Assembly: GCF_023022985.1 (NCBI RefSeq) | Contig: NZ_CP095461.1 | Coordinates: 3,534,001-3,598,000, forward strand | Direction: 5' to 3' | Length of the DNA stretch: 64,000 nucleotides | Source: Arthrobacter gengyunqii | GTDB taxonomy: Bacteria; Actinomycetota; Actinomycetes; Actinomycetales; Micrococcaceae | Shown here: positions 1 through 8,174 of the stretch, one piece after another | How the letters are laid out: every line of letters starts with the position of its first letter | Position numbering within the stretch: the stretch's first letter is position 1 | Program-made: the position numbers and the translations under genes | The notes under the pieces: model-generated | Databases searched by the model: none | Told to the model about the DNA's origin: nothing | Seen by the model: only the letters and a program-made list of their open reading frames with translations

Positions 1-129
1 GTCACCGACACTGGTCACCGTGCCGTGCGCTGCGGTTCCGGTCGAGCCGGAGGAGCTGACCCCGCCCGGCGACGGCGAAGCGGACACCGGTCCGGAGGAT
101 GGTCCTGACGGTTTCTGGGCATCTGCCAT
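1..129 (-). CDS. N-terminal fragment of a divergent gene, possibly an Asp23/Gls24-type envelope stress protein (runs off the window)
   Basis: An open frame runs on the minus strand from an ATG at 129 to the window edge without a stop, giving 43 residues. It begins MADAQKPSGPSSG and is rich in Ser, Gly, Pro and Thr. An AGGAG lies about 8 nt upstream of this ATG; a second in-frame ATG at 138 touches that AGGAG and is less likely. A low-complexity N-terminal extension before the folded domain is common in actinobacterial Asp23/Gls24 proteins, and the divergent operon encodes two Asp23-like proteins, so the same family is a reasonable guess. No diagnostic domain residue is visible here, so the identity is inference only. 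Confidence 0.45.
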   Translation of the reverse strand, partial: MADAQKPSGPSSGPVSASPSPGGVSSSGSTGTAAHGTVTSVGD

Positions 130-333
130 GTCATTCATCTCCTGCTTGGAACTGAATCCCCGGGGGAAGGGGAACGCTTACGGGGTTAATGACGCAGCAC
201 GGGGCAAATCGTCACACCGTTTTGCAAAGTTCAGTCCCCGGACCCGGCGGCGGGCACGGGACTGTTCCGCAGGCCGGCAAGCTCTGGGATATTTGAAAGG
301 GACCGGCGTCCGCCGGACCGGACGGGGGCAGCC

Positions 334-969
334 ATGGCCGCGGCTGAAGTGCCGGAGGAGTCCGGCTCCGTTGCACGATTGCGTCCCCCTGCCTCTGCCG
401 GCAGGTTTGAAGGGTACGCCGGGCTCGACGAAGCCACGGTTGTGGCGCTGGCCCAGGACGGGGATCTCTCCGCCTTCGAGCACCTGGTGGAGAGCTACCA
501 GGGGCGCCTGTTCCGTCTGGCTTACCGGCTGCTCAATGACCGGGGTGACGCCGAGGACGTGGTGCAGGACACTCTGACCGCCGGCTGGCGCGCCCTTCCC
601 GGATTGGACCGTTCGAACGCCTTTGGCGGCTGGGTATACCGCACAGCCACCAACCGGTGCTTTGACGTCCTTCGCCGCCGCACGGCCCACCCTGAAGACA
701 GCGTGGACTCAGCCGGCCTGTGGCCGGCGCCGGATGCAATGACCGGTGATCCTCACCGGTCCGCGGAACTGACTGCGCAGTTCGAGTGTCTGTCCCGGGC
801 TCTTTCAGCTCTCCCGCCTGAACAGCGCGCCTGTTGGCTGCTGCGGGAAATGCATGACCAGAGCTATGCCGAGATTGGCGCTGCACTGGGAATCGGGCCG
901 GGCACGGTGCGCGGCCGGCTGGCACGGGCCCGGGAAAAGCTCGCGGAGGCGATGATCCAATGGCACTAG
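334..969 (+). CDS. RNA polymerase sigma factor, sigma-70 family (ECF-like)
   Basis: A 211-residue protein with the two helical modules of an extracytoplasmic-function sigma factor. Region 2 covers roughly residues 45-110 and includes RLAYRLLNDRGDAEDVVQDT, the core-binding and -10 recognition part. Region 4 covers roughly 150-205 and includes LPPEQRACWLLREMHDQSYA followed by the HTH EIGAALGIGPGTVRGRLARAR. Its stop codon lies inside the next gene (10-nt overlap), which begins with a zinc anti-sigma motif, so the two are probably a sigma/anti-sigma pair. The likely targets are the neighbouring Asp23 envelope-stress genes, by context. The ATG at 334 follows a G-rich stretch and an earlier start is not excluded. 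Confidence 0.9.
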   Translation: MAAAEVPEESGSVARLRPPASAGRFEGYAGLDEATVVALAQDGDLSAFEHLVESYQGRLFRLAYRLLNDRGDAEDVVQDTLTAGWRALPGLDRSNAFGGWVYRTATNRCFDVLRRRTAHPEDSVDSAGLWPAPDAMTGDPHRSAELTAQFECLSRALSALPPEQRACWLLREMHDQSYAEIGAALGIGPGTVRGRLARAREKLAEAMIQWH

Positions 970-1520
970 AGAACCGCCTTTACCGGCTTGACTGCGGACG
1001 CACCGTCAACCGCATCTGGCAGGACATGTTTCGGCCGCCGGACCCCCACACCCGGTCCTGCCCGGACTGCCAGACGGTCCGAGCCGAGATGGAGGGTCTG
1101 TTCAACGCAACGGCCGCGCTTCGGAATCACGACCTCCGGCAGCCCGGCCTCCGCCCTCCCGCCGGACTCAAAGAGCGGGTTCTGGATGCGGCTTTCTCAC
1201 AGGTTCGGCGGGGTCCGCGGTTCTCCTTGGAAAGCGCCCCGGGCGGAACCGTGGAGGTCAGCGAGACGGCCCTTGCCGCCGTCGTCCGGGGCGCCGCCCG
1301 CGGCATAGGAGGGGTTCGTGCGCGCCGCTGCCGCATTGGCCGCGTTGAAGGGGGCGACTCGGGGCTCCTCATTCATCTGCGCACTGCCGTGGCGCCGGGG
1401 GTGGACATCTGCGCCGCCATGGCGTTCCTGCGCCTCAATATCCGTGATGCCGTGGAGGCTTCGGTGGGCGTTGTGCCGCAGGCCGTCCACTTGACGGTAG
1501 AGGACCTTTACGATGACTGA
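960..1520 (+). CDS. Zinc anti-sigma-like domain fused to an Asp23/Gls24-like domain
   Basis: A 186-residue protein in two parts. The N-terminal 60 residues carry a ZAS-type zinc motif: Cys12 (LDCGRT) and then DPHTRSCPDC, which fits HxxxCxxC. The C-terminal part, from about residue 95, reads VEVSETALAAVVRGAARGIG and ends in the alternating pattern of Asp23/Gls24 (DUF322) domains, resembling the next gene product. It overlaps the sigma gene by 10 nt and the following Asp23 gene by 8 nt, so the three are translationally coupled. The probable role is an anti-sigma factor whose sensor part is an Asp23-like fold. No transmembrane segment is visible, so the complex should be cytoplasmic. The fusion is read directly; regulation is inferred. 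Confidence 0.72.
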   Translation: MALENRLYRLDCGRTVNRIWQDMFRPPDPHTRSCPDCQTVRAEMEGLFNATAALRNHDLRQPGLRPPAGLKERVLDAAFSQVRRGPRFSLESAPGGTVEVSETALAAVVRGAARGIGGVRARRCRIGRVEGGDSGLLIHLRTAVAPGVDICAAMAFLRLNIRDAVEASVGVVPQAVHLTVEDLYDD

Positions 1521-1917
1521 CCGGCTCCTGCGGGGCAAGGTGATTGGCAGTTCGATAATTGCCGGGGTGGCTGCACGGGCAGCGCGCGAGACACCCGGCA
1601 TCCTCCGGCTGGGCCCCTCGATGGGGCATCTGGCGGTTCGGCTGCGCTCGGCCGCCCGCAACACATTGCGCCGGCTTCCTGATCCGGGTGCCCGGACGAG
1701 CAGGGACGGAGTTTTCGCCGCTGTCTCAGAGGGCACGGCAACCATTGACGTGGAAGTGGCAACGGATGCCCGGTTCAATGCCCTGGAGGTTGCCGCCGAT
1801 CTCCAGGAACGTGTCCGCCGGGCCCTGCGCACCACGGGAATTGCCGCCGGCCCCATCAACGTCACCATCCTCGCCATCGAGGACGTGCCCTCTTTCCCTC
1901 CGTTTCGGGAGCGGTGA
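1513..1917 (+). CDS. Asp23/Gls24 family envelope stress response protein
   Basis: A 134-residue protein beginning MTDRLLRGKVIGSSIIAGVA. The opening (SSIIAGVAARAARETPGILRLG) is the usual Asp23/Gls24 entry helix. A central stretch, FAAVSEGTATIDVEVATD, is the beta region, followed by the helix NALEVAADLQERVRRAL and the closing strand GPINVTILAIEDV. Family members in Gram-positive bacteria form abundant membrane-associated proteins induced by alkaline or cell-wall stress. It is coupled to the upstream zinc/Asp23 fusion by an 8-nt overlap and followed at once by a GNAT-like gene. An operator was not identified; control by the sigma factor at 334-969 is the simplest model. Confidence 0.8.
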   Translation: MTDRLLRGKVIGSSIIAGVAARAARETPGILRLGPSMGHLAVRLRSAARNTLRRLPDPGARTSRDGVFAAVSEGTATIDVEVATDARFNALEVAADLQERVRRALRTTGIAAGPINVTILAIEDVPSFPPFRER

Positions 1918-1924
1918 CCTGGGC

Positions 1925-2566
1925 TTGGGGCCGTGGCAGAGCAATCTTTCGCAGTGGGCACCTGCTTGGGCGGCAGTGCGCGGGGTGGAAAGCATTCCGG
2001 ACGGGGACGCGGTGCTGATGGCGCCCCGCGGCGGCGGCGCAGCCCAGTATGTGGTCACCTGGCCCGGACGGGATACTCCCCGGGCGGCCGCGGAAGTCGC
2101 GGCCACGCTGGGTGCCCGCCTCACCTTGGTGACGGACGATCCGGAAACCGCACGGGAGTTCGCCGCCGGGCAGGGGCTGGTCTCCCTGTCCACTCTGGCA
2201 CTCATGACCGCCGACCCGGCGGACCTGCCCCAGGTGCCCCAGCTGCCCGAGGGTGCAGATCTCACGCTGGAGGAATTTCCAGACTGTTCGGTGGTGGAAA
2301 TCAGCGCTTTCGGCTCCCCGGTGGCCCGGGGACGGATCGCACAGGGAGAAGGGTTTGCCGTGTTCGGCGGCATCGATATCCGGCTCGCCGACCCTGACCA
2401 CACGATGGAAACAGCTGTGCTGGCAGCCCTGGCAGCGGAAGCAGCAGTCCGGGACCTGCCGCTGATCCTGATGCCTGCCCTGCCCAAGTCCGGCTTCTGG
2501 TACGCCCGCCAGGGATGGAGTGCAGCCGCGGAAGTCCTGACATTTATGCGCGCCCGGGACACCTAA
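1925..2566 (+). CDS. GNAT-like hypothetical protein, last gene of the sigma/Asp23 operon
   Basis: The reading frame ending at 2566 encodes about 214 residues after the Asp23 stop codon. The C-terminal half looks like a GNAT acetyltransferase fold: VFGGIDIRLADPDHTMETAV resembles the acetyl-CoA-binding strand and helix, and PKSGFWYARQGWSAAAEVL resembles the closing FYxxxGF strand. The N-terminal half is not recognised. The start is uncertain: TTG at 1925 follows GGGAG at 1907-1911 with long spacing, and in-frame GTG codons at 1976 and 1985 are alternatives. The same frame stays open far upstream over the Asp23 gene, but that part is only a shadow. It is probably translated with the upstream operon. 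Substrate unknown. Confidence 0.6.
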   Translation: MGPWQSNLSQWAPAWAAVRGVESIPDGDAVLMAPRGGGAAQYVVTWPGRDTPRAAAEVAATLGARLTLVTDDPETAREFAAGQGLVSLSTLALMTADPADLPQVPQLPEGADLTLEEFPDCSVVEISAFGSPVARGRIAQGEGFAVFGGIDIRLADPDHTMETAVLAALAAEAAVRDLPLILMPALPKSGFWYARQGWSAAAEVLTFMRARDT

Positions 2567-2614
2567 GACTTGTCACATTTCCACTTAATAGACATTAAAG
2601 TCCACCATACGGAA

Positions 2615-2633
2615 ACTCTGTCTTTCAAAGAGT
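2615..2633. promoter_or_regulatory. Inverted repeat upstream of malate synthase
   Basis: ACTCT (2615-2619) and AGAGT (2629-2633) form a perfect 5-bp dyad with a 9-nt spacer in the AT-richer stretch between the GNAT-like gene and aceB. It lies 67 nt before the aceB ATG and could be an operator for a glyoxylate-shunt regulator. No regulator gene is adjacent, so the assignment is tentative. Confidence 0.3.
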
Positions 2634-2699
2634 GTAAGCTCCATCGCATCGATGCACCTGCTGGCAACAGCTTCGTCACCACTCGTAGGGAGAGACACC

Positions 2700-4298
2700 A
2701 TGGCCATTGATGTGAGCGACATGTCCCCGGCTCCGGGAGCCGAGAAAATCCTGACGCCGGAAGCATTGGCGTTTATTGAAGAGCTGCACAACCGCTTCCG
2801 GCCCACCCGGGATGACCTGCTGGAGGCCCGTTCCGAGCGCCGCAGCCGCATAGCCGCCGGCGAAAGCCTGGATTTCCTGCCCGAAACGGCCAGCGTCCGA
2901 GAAGGCGACTGGCAGGTGGCCGCTGCCCCCGCCGCCCTGACCGACCGGCGGGTGGAGATGACCGGACCGGCGTCACCGGCCAAGATGGCCATCAACGCAC
3001 TGAACTCCGGCGCAAAAGTGTGGCTGGCAGACCTTGAGGACGCCCACACCCCCACCTGGCACAACGTGGTGGACGCCGAGTACAACCTCTACCGGGCCGC
3101 CCGCGGGGATCTCTCCTTCACCTCTCCGGACGGCAAGGAATACAAACTGCGCACGGATGCGCCGCTCGCCGTTCCCGTCGTGCGGCCGCGCGGCTGGCAC
3201 CTTCCGGAGAAGCACGTCATGGTTGACGGCGAACCTGCTGTGGGCGCGCTGGTCGACTTTGGCCTGCATTTCTTTCACAACGCCCAGCAGCTCCTGGATA
3301 ACGGGCAGGGACCGTACTATTACCTGCCCAAGATGGAAAGCCACCTTGAGGCACGGCTCTGGAACGACATCTTTACCTTCTCGGAGGAATACGTGGGGAT
3401 TCCTCACGGTTCCATCCGCGCCACCGTCCTCATCGAGACCATTCCGGCCGCCTTCGAAATGGATGAAATCCTTTACGAGCTGCGGGATCATGCCTCCGGC
3501 CTCAACGCCGGCCGCTGGGATTACCTGTTCAGCATGATTAAGGTCTTCCGCGACTCGGGCAAGGATTTCCTGCTGCCGGACCGCGCCGACGTCGCCATGA
3601 CCGCACCGTTCATGCGCGCTTACACGGAGCTGCTGGTCAGCACCTGTCACCGCCGCGGCGCTTTTGCCATGGGCGGCATGGCCGCCTTCATTCCGAACCG
3701 GCGTGAACCGGAAGTCACCGCCAAGGCCTTCGAAAAGGTCACTGCGGACAAGACCCGGGAAGCCAATGACGGCTTTGACGGCTCCTGGGTGGCCCATCCG
3801 GACATGGTGGATACCTGCCGCGAGGTTTTCGATTCCGTCCTCGGGGACAAGCCCAACCAGGTGGACAAGCTGCGCGATGACGTCTCCGTCACGGCCAAGG
3901 ACCTGCTGGACGTCTCCACGGCGGAAGGCGCCATCACCGAGGCAGGCCTGCGGTCCAACCTGTATGTGGCAGTGGCCTACACGGCCGTCTGGCTCTCCGG
4001 CAACGGTGCCGTGGCCATCCACAACCTCATGGAGGACGCTGCCACTGCCGAAATTTCCCGCTCCCAGGTGTGGCAGCAGGTGCATAACGGCGTTGTCCTG
4101 GAAGACACCGGAGCCACTGTGACCCCGGAACTGGTGGAACGCCTGCTGTCCGAAGAGACCGAGCGCCTGCGCAGCGAGGTCCCCGAGGAGCAGTTCACCC
4201 GCTTCTACGCTCCGGCGAGCCAGCTGATTGCAGACATCAGCCTGGCCGATGACTACGTGGACTTCTTGACCCTGCCCGCCTATGAGCTGATCGACTGA
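2700..4298 (+). CDS. aceB: Malate synthase A
   Basis: A 532-residue protein that condenses glyoxylate with acetyl-CoA to give malate, the second step of the glyoxylate shunt, in the cytoplasm. Length and sequence match malate synthase A. Visible family blocks include the central PKMESHLEARLWNDIF, the glyoxylate/Mg site region IRATVLIETIPAAFEMDEIL, GAFAMGGMAAFIPNR and the late catalytic segment NGAVAIHNLMEDAATAEISR. The ATG at 2700 is chosen because AGGGAG sits 7 nt upstream; an in-frame ATG at 2652 lacks this. Isocitrate lyase is not in the window. The last 19 bases overlap the convergent hydrolase gene. Confidence 0.96.
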   Translation: MAIDVSDMSPAPGAEKILTPEALAFIEELHNRFRPTRDDLLEARSERRSRIAAGESLDFLPETASVREGDWQVAAAPAALTDRRVEMTGPASPAKMAINALNSGAKVWLADLEDAHTPTWHNVVDAEYNLYRAARGDLSFTSPDGKEYKLRTDAPLAVPVVRPRGWHLPEKHVMVDGEPAVGALVDFGLHFFHNAQQLLDNGQGPYYYLPKMESHLEARLWNDIFTFSEEYVGIPHGSIRATVLIETIPAAFEMDEILYELRDHASGLNAGRWDYLFSMIKVFRDSGKDFLLPDRADVAMTAPFMRAYTELLVSTCHRRGAFAMGGMAAFIPNRREPEVTAKAFEKVTADKTREANDGFDGSWVAHPDMVDTCREVFDSVLGDKPNQVDKLRDDVSVTAKDLLDVSTAEGAITEAGLRSNLYVAVAYTAVWLSGNGAVAIHNLMEDAATAEISRSQVWQQVHNGVVLEDTGATVTPELVERLLSEETERLRSEVPEEQFTRFYAPASQLIADISLADDYVDFLTLPAYELID

Positions 4299-5389
4299 GC
4301 TCCTGCCTGCAGCTCCGGTGACGTTTTCGGAGCTGCAGGCAGATAGCCGCGCGCCCACCGGTCCACTGCAGCATAGGCACGCCGGCGCACCGGCTTGGCG
4401 GACAGGAAAACATCGTGCAGGGCATCGGGCACCCTCGCCACTGTCACGGAGTTTCCCAGCGACAGGGCCCGGTGGGCCACCACCTCCACGTCGAGGGCGA
4501 CGTCGGCCTTTCCTGCCTCGGCCGACCAGCGCGGCTGCAGATAACTTTTGTCGGAGAGCAGCACCAGGACGGGAATGCCGAGATCGAGCCCGTCGGCAAC
4601 GGCCGCCTGCGCGCGGAACACCGCGTTGAGGAATGCGACGGTGCCGGGAAACCCCCTGAGCGGGCGCCACAGAAGGTTGTAGGTCCACTCTCCGCCAAAG
4701 GCGGAAAAGACCGCACGTGAATAGTTTCCGGCGTCAACCGGGGGCAGCGTGGCCAGCGGGTGCCGCTGGGCCTCCCTGCCGATCAACGGCGAGATGATCT
4801 TCCTGCCCAGCTCCGTAGCCTGGAATTCCAGCCAGGGGCTGTTCAGCACCAGGGCCGAGGCGGCCAAGGGATGCCGGGCCGCCCACAGGCTCAGGGTCAG
4901 TCCGCCCGTGGAATGCCCCACCAGGATCAGGGGCCGCGCTGGTTTCGCCTCCTCGGCGGTTTCACCTTTCACTGCCGGGACGGGACGTCCCATCGCGGCG
5001 AGCGCGGCGGCGATGTCGTCGTCGTATTCGGTAAGGTCCATGGTGAATCCAGGGCTCTGCCCCGGGCGGAGACTGCGGCCGTAGTTGTGCAGGTCGAGGG
5101 CGTAGAACCGCATTCCGGCCTTGGCCCAGTACTGCGCAAGCTCGGTTTGGAAGAAGTAGTCCGACCATCCGTGCACATACAGCACATCGGCAGCGTCCGG
5201 TCGGCATCCGCCGGGCGGAGAATAGCGGACCAAGGTTGCGGGGGCTCCGCTGGGCAGCTCCAGTGTCAGCTGCTCATAGCCTTCACCGAGGATGTCGGGC
5301 TGCCAAGTGGCGGTGTCCCCGGAATAATGTGTCAGTTCTGGCAAGGCAAGGAGTCCCTTCACGCCGCCTGTCTGGAGGCCGGGCGACAT
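4280..5389 (-). CDS. Alpha/beta hydrolase (monoglyceride lipase/lysophospholipase-like)
   Basis: About 360 residues with an alpha/beta hydrolase fold. The oxyanion region is VLYVHGWSDYFFQTE (HGWS), followed by RFYALDLHNYGRSL. The nucleophile elbow is LILVGHSTGGLTLSLWA with Ser in GHSTG, and the likely acid and histidine lie in the last third (LVLLSDKS and PDALHDVFLS). This arrangement matches the Hydrolase_4 (serine aminopeptidase S33/monoglyceride lipase) group. There is no signal peptide, so it is probably cytoplasmic. The 3' end overlaps aceB by 19 bp. An in-frame GTG at 5362 (reading VKGLLALPEL) is an equally plausible start. Substrate is not predictable. Confidence 0.82.
   Translation of the reverse strand: MSPGLQTGGVKGLLALPELTHYSGDTATWQPDILGEGYEQLTLELPSGAPATLVRYSPPGGCRPDAADVLYVHGWSDYFFQTELAQYWAKAGMRFYALDLHNYGRSLRPGQSPGFTMDLTEYDDDIAAALAAMGRPVPAVKGETAEEAKPARPLILVGHSTGGLTLSLWAARHPLAASALVLNSPWLEFQATELGRKIISPLIGREAQRHPLATLPPVDAGNYSRAVFSAFGGEWTYNLLWRPLRGFPGTVAFLNAVFRAQAAVADGLDLGIPVLVLLSDKSYLQPRWSAEAGKADVALDVEVVAHRALSLGNSVTVARVPDALHDVFLSAKPVRRRAYAAVDRWARGYLPAAPKTSPELQAGAQSISS
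4303..4342. terminator. Bidirectional stem-loop between aceB and the convergent hydrolase
   Basis: CTGCCTGCAGCTCCG (4303-4317) pairs perfectly with 4328-4342 across a 10-nt loop, immediately after the aceB stop. It lies inside the last codons of the opposite-strand hydrolase. There is no U-tract, but the 15-bp perfect stem is a credible terminator for aceB. Confidence 0.55.
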
Positions 5390-5530
5390 CCGCGGCTACG
5401 GTCCATGCTCCCGTGCCGCCGAGTGTCCGGTCAACGCGGGCCGGCCGAAACGCAGCGGCCCACAGCGCGGCTCGGCCGGCAGCACCGTGCAGGTGACACC
5501 GACACCGGGGATCTTTGGCAAGATGGCAGC

Positions 5531-6031
5531 ATGACCCTGAGCCCCCGCCATACATCCGCGCTCCCGGCCCCCGAGGTGCGGGCATTGTCCCGCGCACTTT
5601 CCGCCGGAGACGTGACCGTTTTTGTCGACGGGACGGCGCTGCGCCTGCCCGCTGCCGCCCGCGATGCGGTGCTGGACCTGCTCGTTCGGCTGGGACGGGG
5701 CGAAGGCGTGGTGGTCGGATCCGGCGACGCATCCGAGCCTGCGGCGCCCCGGCCAGAGGTGCCTAGGGCAGAGGTGCCGGCGCCGGCAATCTCCGCGCCC
5801 GGAACCCGGAACGGTTCCAACGTTCCCCTCCTGACGACGTCGCAGGCAGCCGCGGCCGCGGGAATTTCCCACACCTACCTGCGAAACCTGACCGACGCCG
5901 GAATCATCCCCGTGGAATACCGGGGCACGCACCGCCGCATCCGCCTGTCCGACGTCGAAGCCTGGCTCCGGACTCAGCAGGCGGCGAAAACAACGCGGGC
6001 GCAGGACGGTGGCGCACCCGTTCAGGAGTGA
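5531..6031 (+). CDS. Excisionase-family HTH protein resembling a PIN-toxin antitoxin, without a toxin partner
   Basis: A 166-residue protein. The N-terminal half has VTVFVDGTALRLPAAARDAV followed by a GVVV strand, a pattern seen in actinobacterial HTH antitoxins paired with PIN-domain toxins. After a Pro/Ala/Glu-rich linker (about 75-100) comes a MerR/excisionase-type HTH: LLTTSQAAAAAGISHTYLRN and then IIPVEYRGTHRRIRLSDVEA, where the basic RRIR wing contacts DNA. The start ATG at 5531 follows AGATGGCAGC, a weak ribosome-binding site. The next gene is alanine dehydrogenase, with no room for a PIN gene between. It may be an orphan antitoxin or a free-standing regulator. Confidence 0.75.
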   Translation: MTLSPRHTSALPAPEVRALSRALSAGDVTVFVDGTALRLPAAARDAVLDLLVRLGRGEGVVVGSGDASEPAAPRPEVPRAEVPAPAISAPGTRNGSNVPLLTTSQAAAAAGISHTYLRNLTDAGIIPVEYRGTHRRIRLSDVEAWLRTQQAAKTTRAQDGGAPVQE

Positions 6032-6103
6032 CCGCTCTACTCCCTTATGCTGGGGAGAAACCCGGCGGTTGCCCGCCTCACCTGCAATGCAACGGAGCTA
6101 GCT

Positions 6104-7222
6104 GTGATTATCGGTATTCCCAAGGAAATCAAGAACAACGAGTTCCGGGTGGCCATTACGGCCTCCGGAGTCCATGAGTTCACGACCCGCGGACACACGG
6201 TACTGGTGGAATCCGGAGCAGGCATCGGCTCCAGCATCAGCGATGCTGAATACGCCGGCGCCGGCGCCAAAATCCTGGACTCGGCCGATGACGTCTGGAA
6301 CCAGGCCGGCCTCATCCTGAAGGTCAAAGAACCGGTGGAGTCGGAATACCGCTTCTTCCGTCCCGACCTGGTGCTGTTCACCTACCTGCACCTGGCCGCA
6401 GCGCCTGAGCTGACAAAGGCCCTGCTGGAATCGGGCATGACGGCCATCGCCTACGAAACCGTGCAGGAAGGACGCGTGCTCCCGCTGCTGGCGCCCATGT
6501 CCGAGGTGGCCGGCCGTCTCTCCGTCCAGGTGGGCGCACAGTGCCTGACGTCCCCGGCGGGCGGTCCGGGACTGCTTCTCGGCGGTGTGCCCGGCGTTCG
6601 GCCGGCAAAGGTGGTGGTGCTCGGTGCCGGAGTGGCCGGCACCAATGCGGTGGCCGGCGCAGTGGGCGCACACGCCGACGTCGCAGTCCTGGACATCAAC
6701 ATCGACCGGCTGCGCCAGCTTGATGCGCAGTACGCCGGCCGGATCCGCACCATCGCCTCCAACGCCTTTGAAATCGAGCGTGCGCTGGCGGATGCCGATC
6801 TGGTGATTGGTTCGGTGCTTATTCCAGGCGCCCGGGCACCGAAGCTGGTCAGCAATGCAATGGTCTCGCGGATGAAGCCCGGCAGCGTGCTGGTGGACAT
6901 CGCGGTGGACCAGGGCGGCTGCTTCGAAGATTCCCGGCCCACCACCCACGAGGATCCGACCTACCGGGTCCACGGTTCCATGTTCTACTGTGTGGCCAAT
7001 ATGCCCGGGGCGGTGCCCAACACCTCCACCTATGCACTGACCAACGTCACGCTGCCCTACGCCGTCGCGCTGGCCGACCGCGGCGTCCGCGGCGCGTTTG
7101 ACGCGTCTCCGGCACTGGCCCGCGGGCTGAACATTGCCGGCGGGAAGGTGGCGCATGCGTCAGTGTCCACGGCGCTGGGCCTGGAGTTGTCGGAGGATTG
7201 GTCCTCCCTCGTGCCGGCCTGA
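6104..7222 (+). CDS. ald: Alanine dehydrogenase
   Basis: A 372-residue enzyme, the standard family length, catalysing NAD-dependent interconversion of L-alanine with pyruvate and ammonia. The N-terminal domain starts MIIGIPKEIKNNEFRVAITA with the substrate-binding Arg and Lys. VKEPVESEY carries the catalytic Lys region and FTYLHLAA the catalytic His. The NAD-binding Rossmann motif is VVVLGAGVAGTNAV, and DIAVDQGGCFEDSRPTTHED is the conserved C-terminal signature. The GTG at 6104 is chosen because translation from it gives the exact family N-terminus and GGAG lies about 6 nt upstream. In mycobacteria ald is induced by hypoxia or nutrient downshift; no such operator was recognised here. Confidence 0.97.
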   Translation: MIIGIPKEIKNNEFRVAITASGVHEFTTRGHTVLVESGAGIGSSISDAEYAGAGAKILDSADDVWNQAGLILKVKEPVESEYRFFRPDLVLFTYLHLAAAPELTKALLESGMTAIAYETVQEGRVLPLLAPMSEVAGRLSVQVGAQCLTSPAGGPGLLLGGVPGVRPAKVVVLGAGVAGTNAVAGAVGAHADVAVLDINIDRLRQLDAQYAGRIRTIASNAFEIERALADADLVIGSVLIPGARAPKLVSNAMVSRMKPGSVLVDIAVDQGGCFEDSRPTTHEDPTYRVHGSMFYCVANMPGAVPNTSTYALTNVTLPYAVALADRGVRGAFDASPALARGLNIAGGKVAHASVSTALGLELSEDWSSLVPA

Positions 7223-7230
7223 TCCGGAAA

Positions 7231-7260
7231 TGCGCGGACGGCTCCCCGGCCGTCCGCGCA
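7231..7260. terminator. Bidirectional terminator between ald and the GAF-ANTAR gene
   Basis: TGCGCGGACGGC (7231-7242) pairs perfectly with 7249-7260 across the hexaloop TCCCCG. The 12-bp stem lies between two convergent genes, so it can serve both strands. No T-tract follows. Confidence 0.7.
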
Positions 7261-7270
7261 CCGGCACCCG

Positions 7271-8008
7271 CTAGCCTTCAGTGAAATGCGGGGCGGCAGG
7301 TTCCCCGTTCAGCCGCTCAACAATTTCGGCCGCCAGGACCCGGACCTTGACGTTGCGGCTGTTGGAGGCCCGCCGGAGGGTGTCGAATGCCTCCCGCTGG
7401 GTGCAGCGGCTCTGTCCCATGATGATGCCCACGGCCAGATCTATGGTGGTCCGTGAGGCAAGCACACCCTGAAGGTCCTCCACTGTCGTTGCGTGCCGGG
7501 CTACCCGCACCGCGAGGAGCAGCGCCTGCGCGGCTTCGGCGGCGTACGTTTGGGCAACGCGCCGGAAGTCGTCGTCGAACACATCCGGAGTCTTGGCGTA
7601 AAGATTCATTGCGGCCCTGGCCTGTCCGCCCAGCTTGAGCGGAACCGCGTACATGGAACGGATGCCGTAGTCCCGGATGCAGTCCATGTATTCCGGCCAG
7701 CGGGAGTCCGTGGCCGAGTTGGGCACGTGCACCTCGTCCTGGATCCGGATCGCGTGCAGGCACGGCCCGTCGCCGAAAGCGTACTGGATTTCATCCATCT
7801 TCAGCGCCTCAGTGCCGCTGCTGGCCACCGTGAAGTGATGGTCGCGCGAGCGCTGGAAGGTGATGCCGCAGTACGTGGTTCCCCGCAGGGAAAGCGACGA
7901 CGCCGTCAGGACGGCAAGTTCGGAGAGAAAATCCTGCACATCCTCGTGCTGAACGAGAAGATCCTGCAGCTGTGCCCACGGGGCACTTGCGGTGCTTGAG
8001 TCGTCCAT
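7271..8008 (-). CDS. GAF and ANTAR domain-containing regulator
   Basis: A 245-residue cytoplasmic protein. The GAF domain spans about residues 15-165 (GTTYCGITFQRSRDHHFTVA, then GDGPCLHAIRIQDEVHVPN and YGIRSMYAVPLKLGGQARAA). A C-terminal ANTAR domain covers about 175-235 (LQGVLASRTTIDLAVGIIMG, CTQREAFDTLRRASNSRNVK), the three-helix RNA-binding module that antiterminates by binding paired hexaloop stem-loops. The actinobacterial GAF-ANTAR group senses an unknown small molecule through GAF. The start ATG at 8008 is supported by AGAGGAATC just upstream; a longer start at 8032 is less likely. The RNA target is unknown. Confidence 0.9.
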   Translation of the reverse strand: MDDSSTASAPWAQLQDLLVQHEDVQDFLSELAVLTASSLSLRGTTYCGITFQRSRDHHFTVASSGTEALKMDEIQYAFGDGPCLHAIRIQDEVHVPNSATDSRWPEYMDCIRDYGIRSMYAVPLKLGGQARAAMNLYAKTPDVFDDDFRRVAQTYAAEAAQALLLAVRVARHATTVEDLQGVLASRTTIDLAVGIIMGQSRCTQREAFDTLRRASNSRNVKVRVLAAEIVERLNGEPAAPHFTEG

Positions 8009-8174
8009 GATTCCTCTGCTGGCGCATGCCACATCGGATAAGAGGGCGGCAGTATGCGATAACGGACGTGTGCCCGGGCGCGGAATTGTCTGCCGTGCCG
8101 TTTGATATTACGATAAAATTTCACGGTCAAGACGCGGCCATGGCTTTCTGCGCACCCTCCAGCAGAGGATATCC

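Noticed and set aside
20..690. Open frames in both directions across the start of the window
   Set aside because: They overlap the divergent promoter and the sigma factor gene and have low-complexity Arg/Pro-rich translations.
1559..2566. 335-residue version of the GNAT-like gene starting inside the Asp23 gene
   Set aside because: The N-terminal third is the +1 shadow of Asp23; a later start near 1925 is more sensible.
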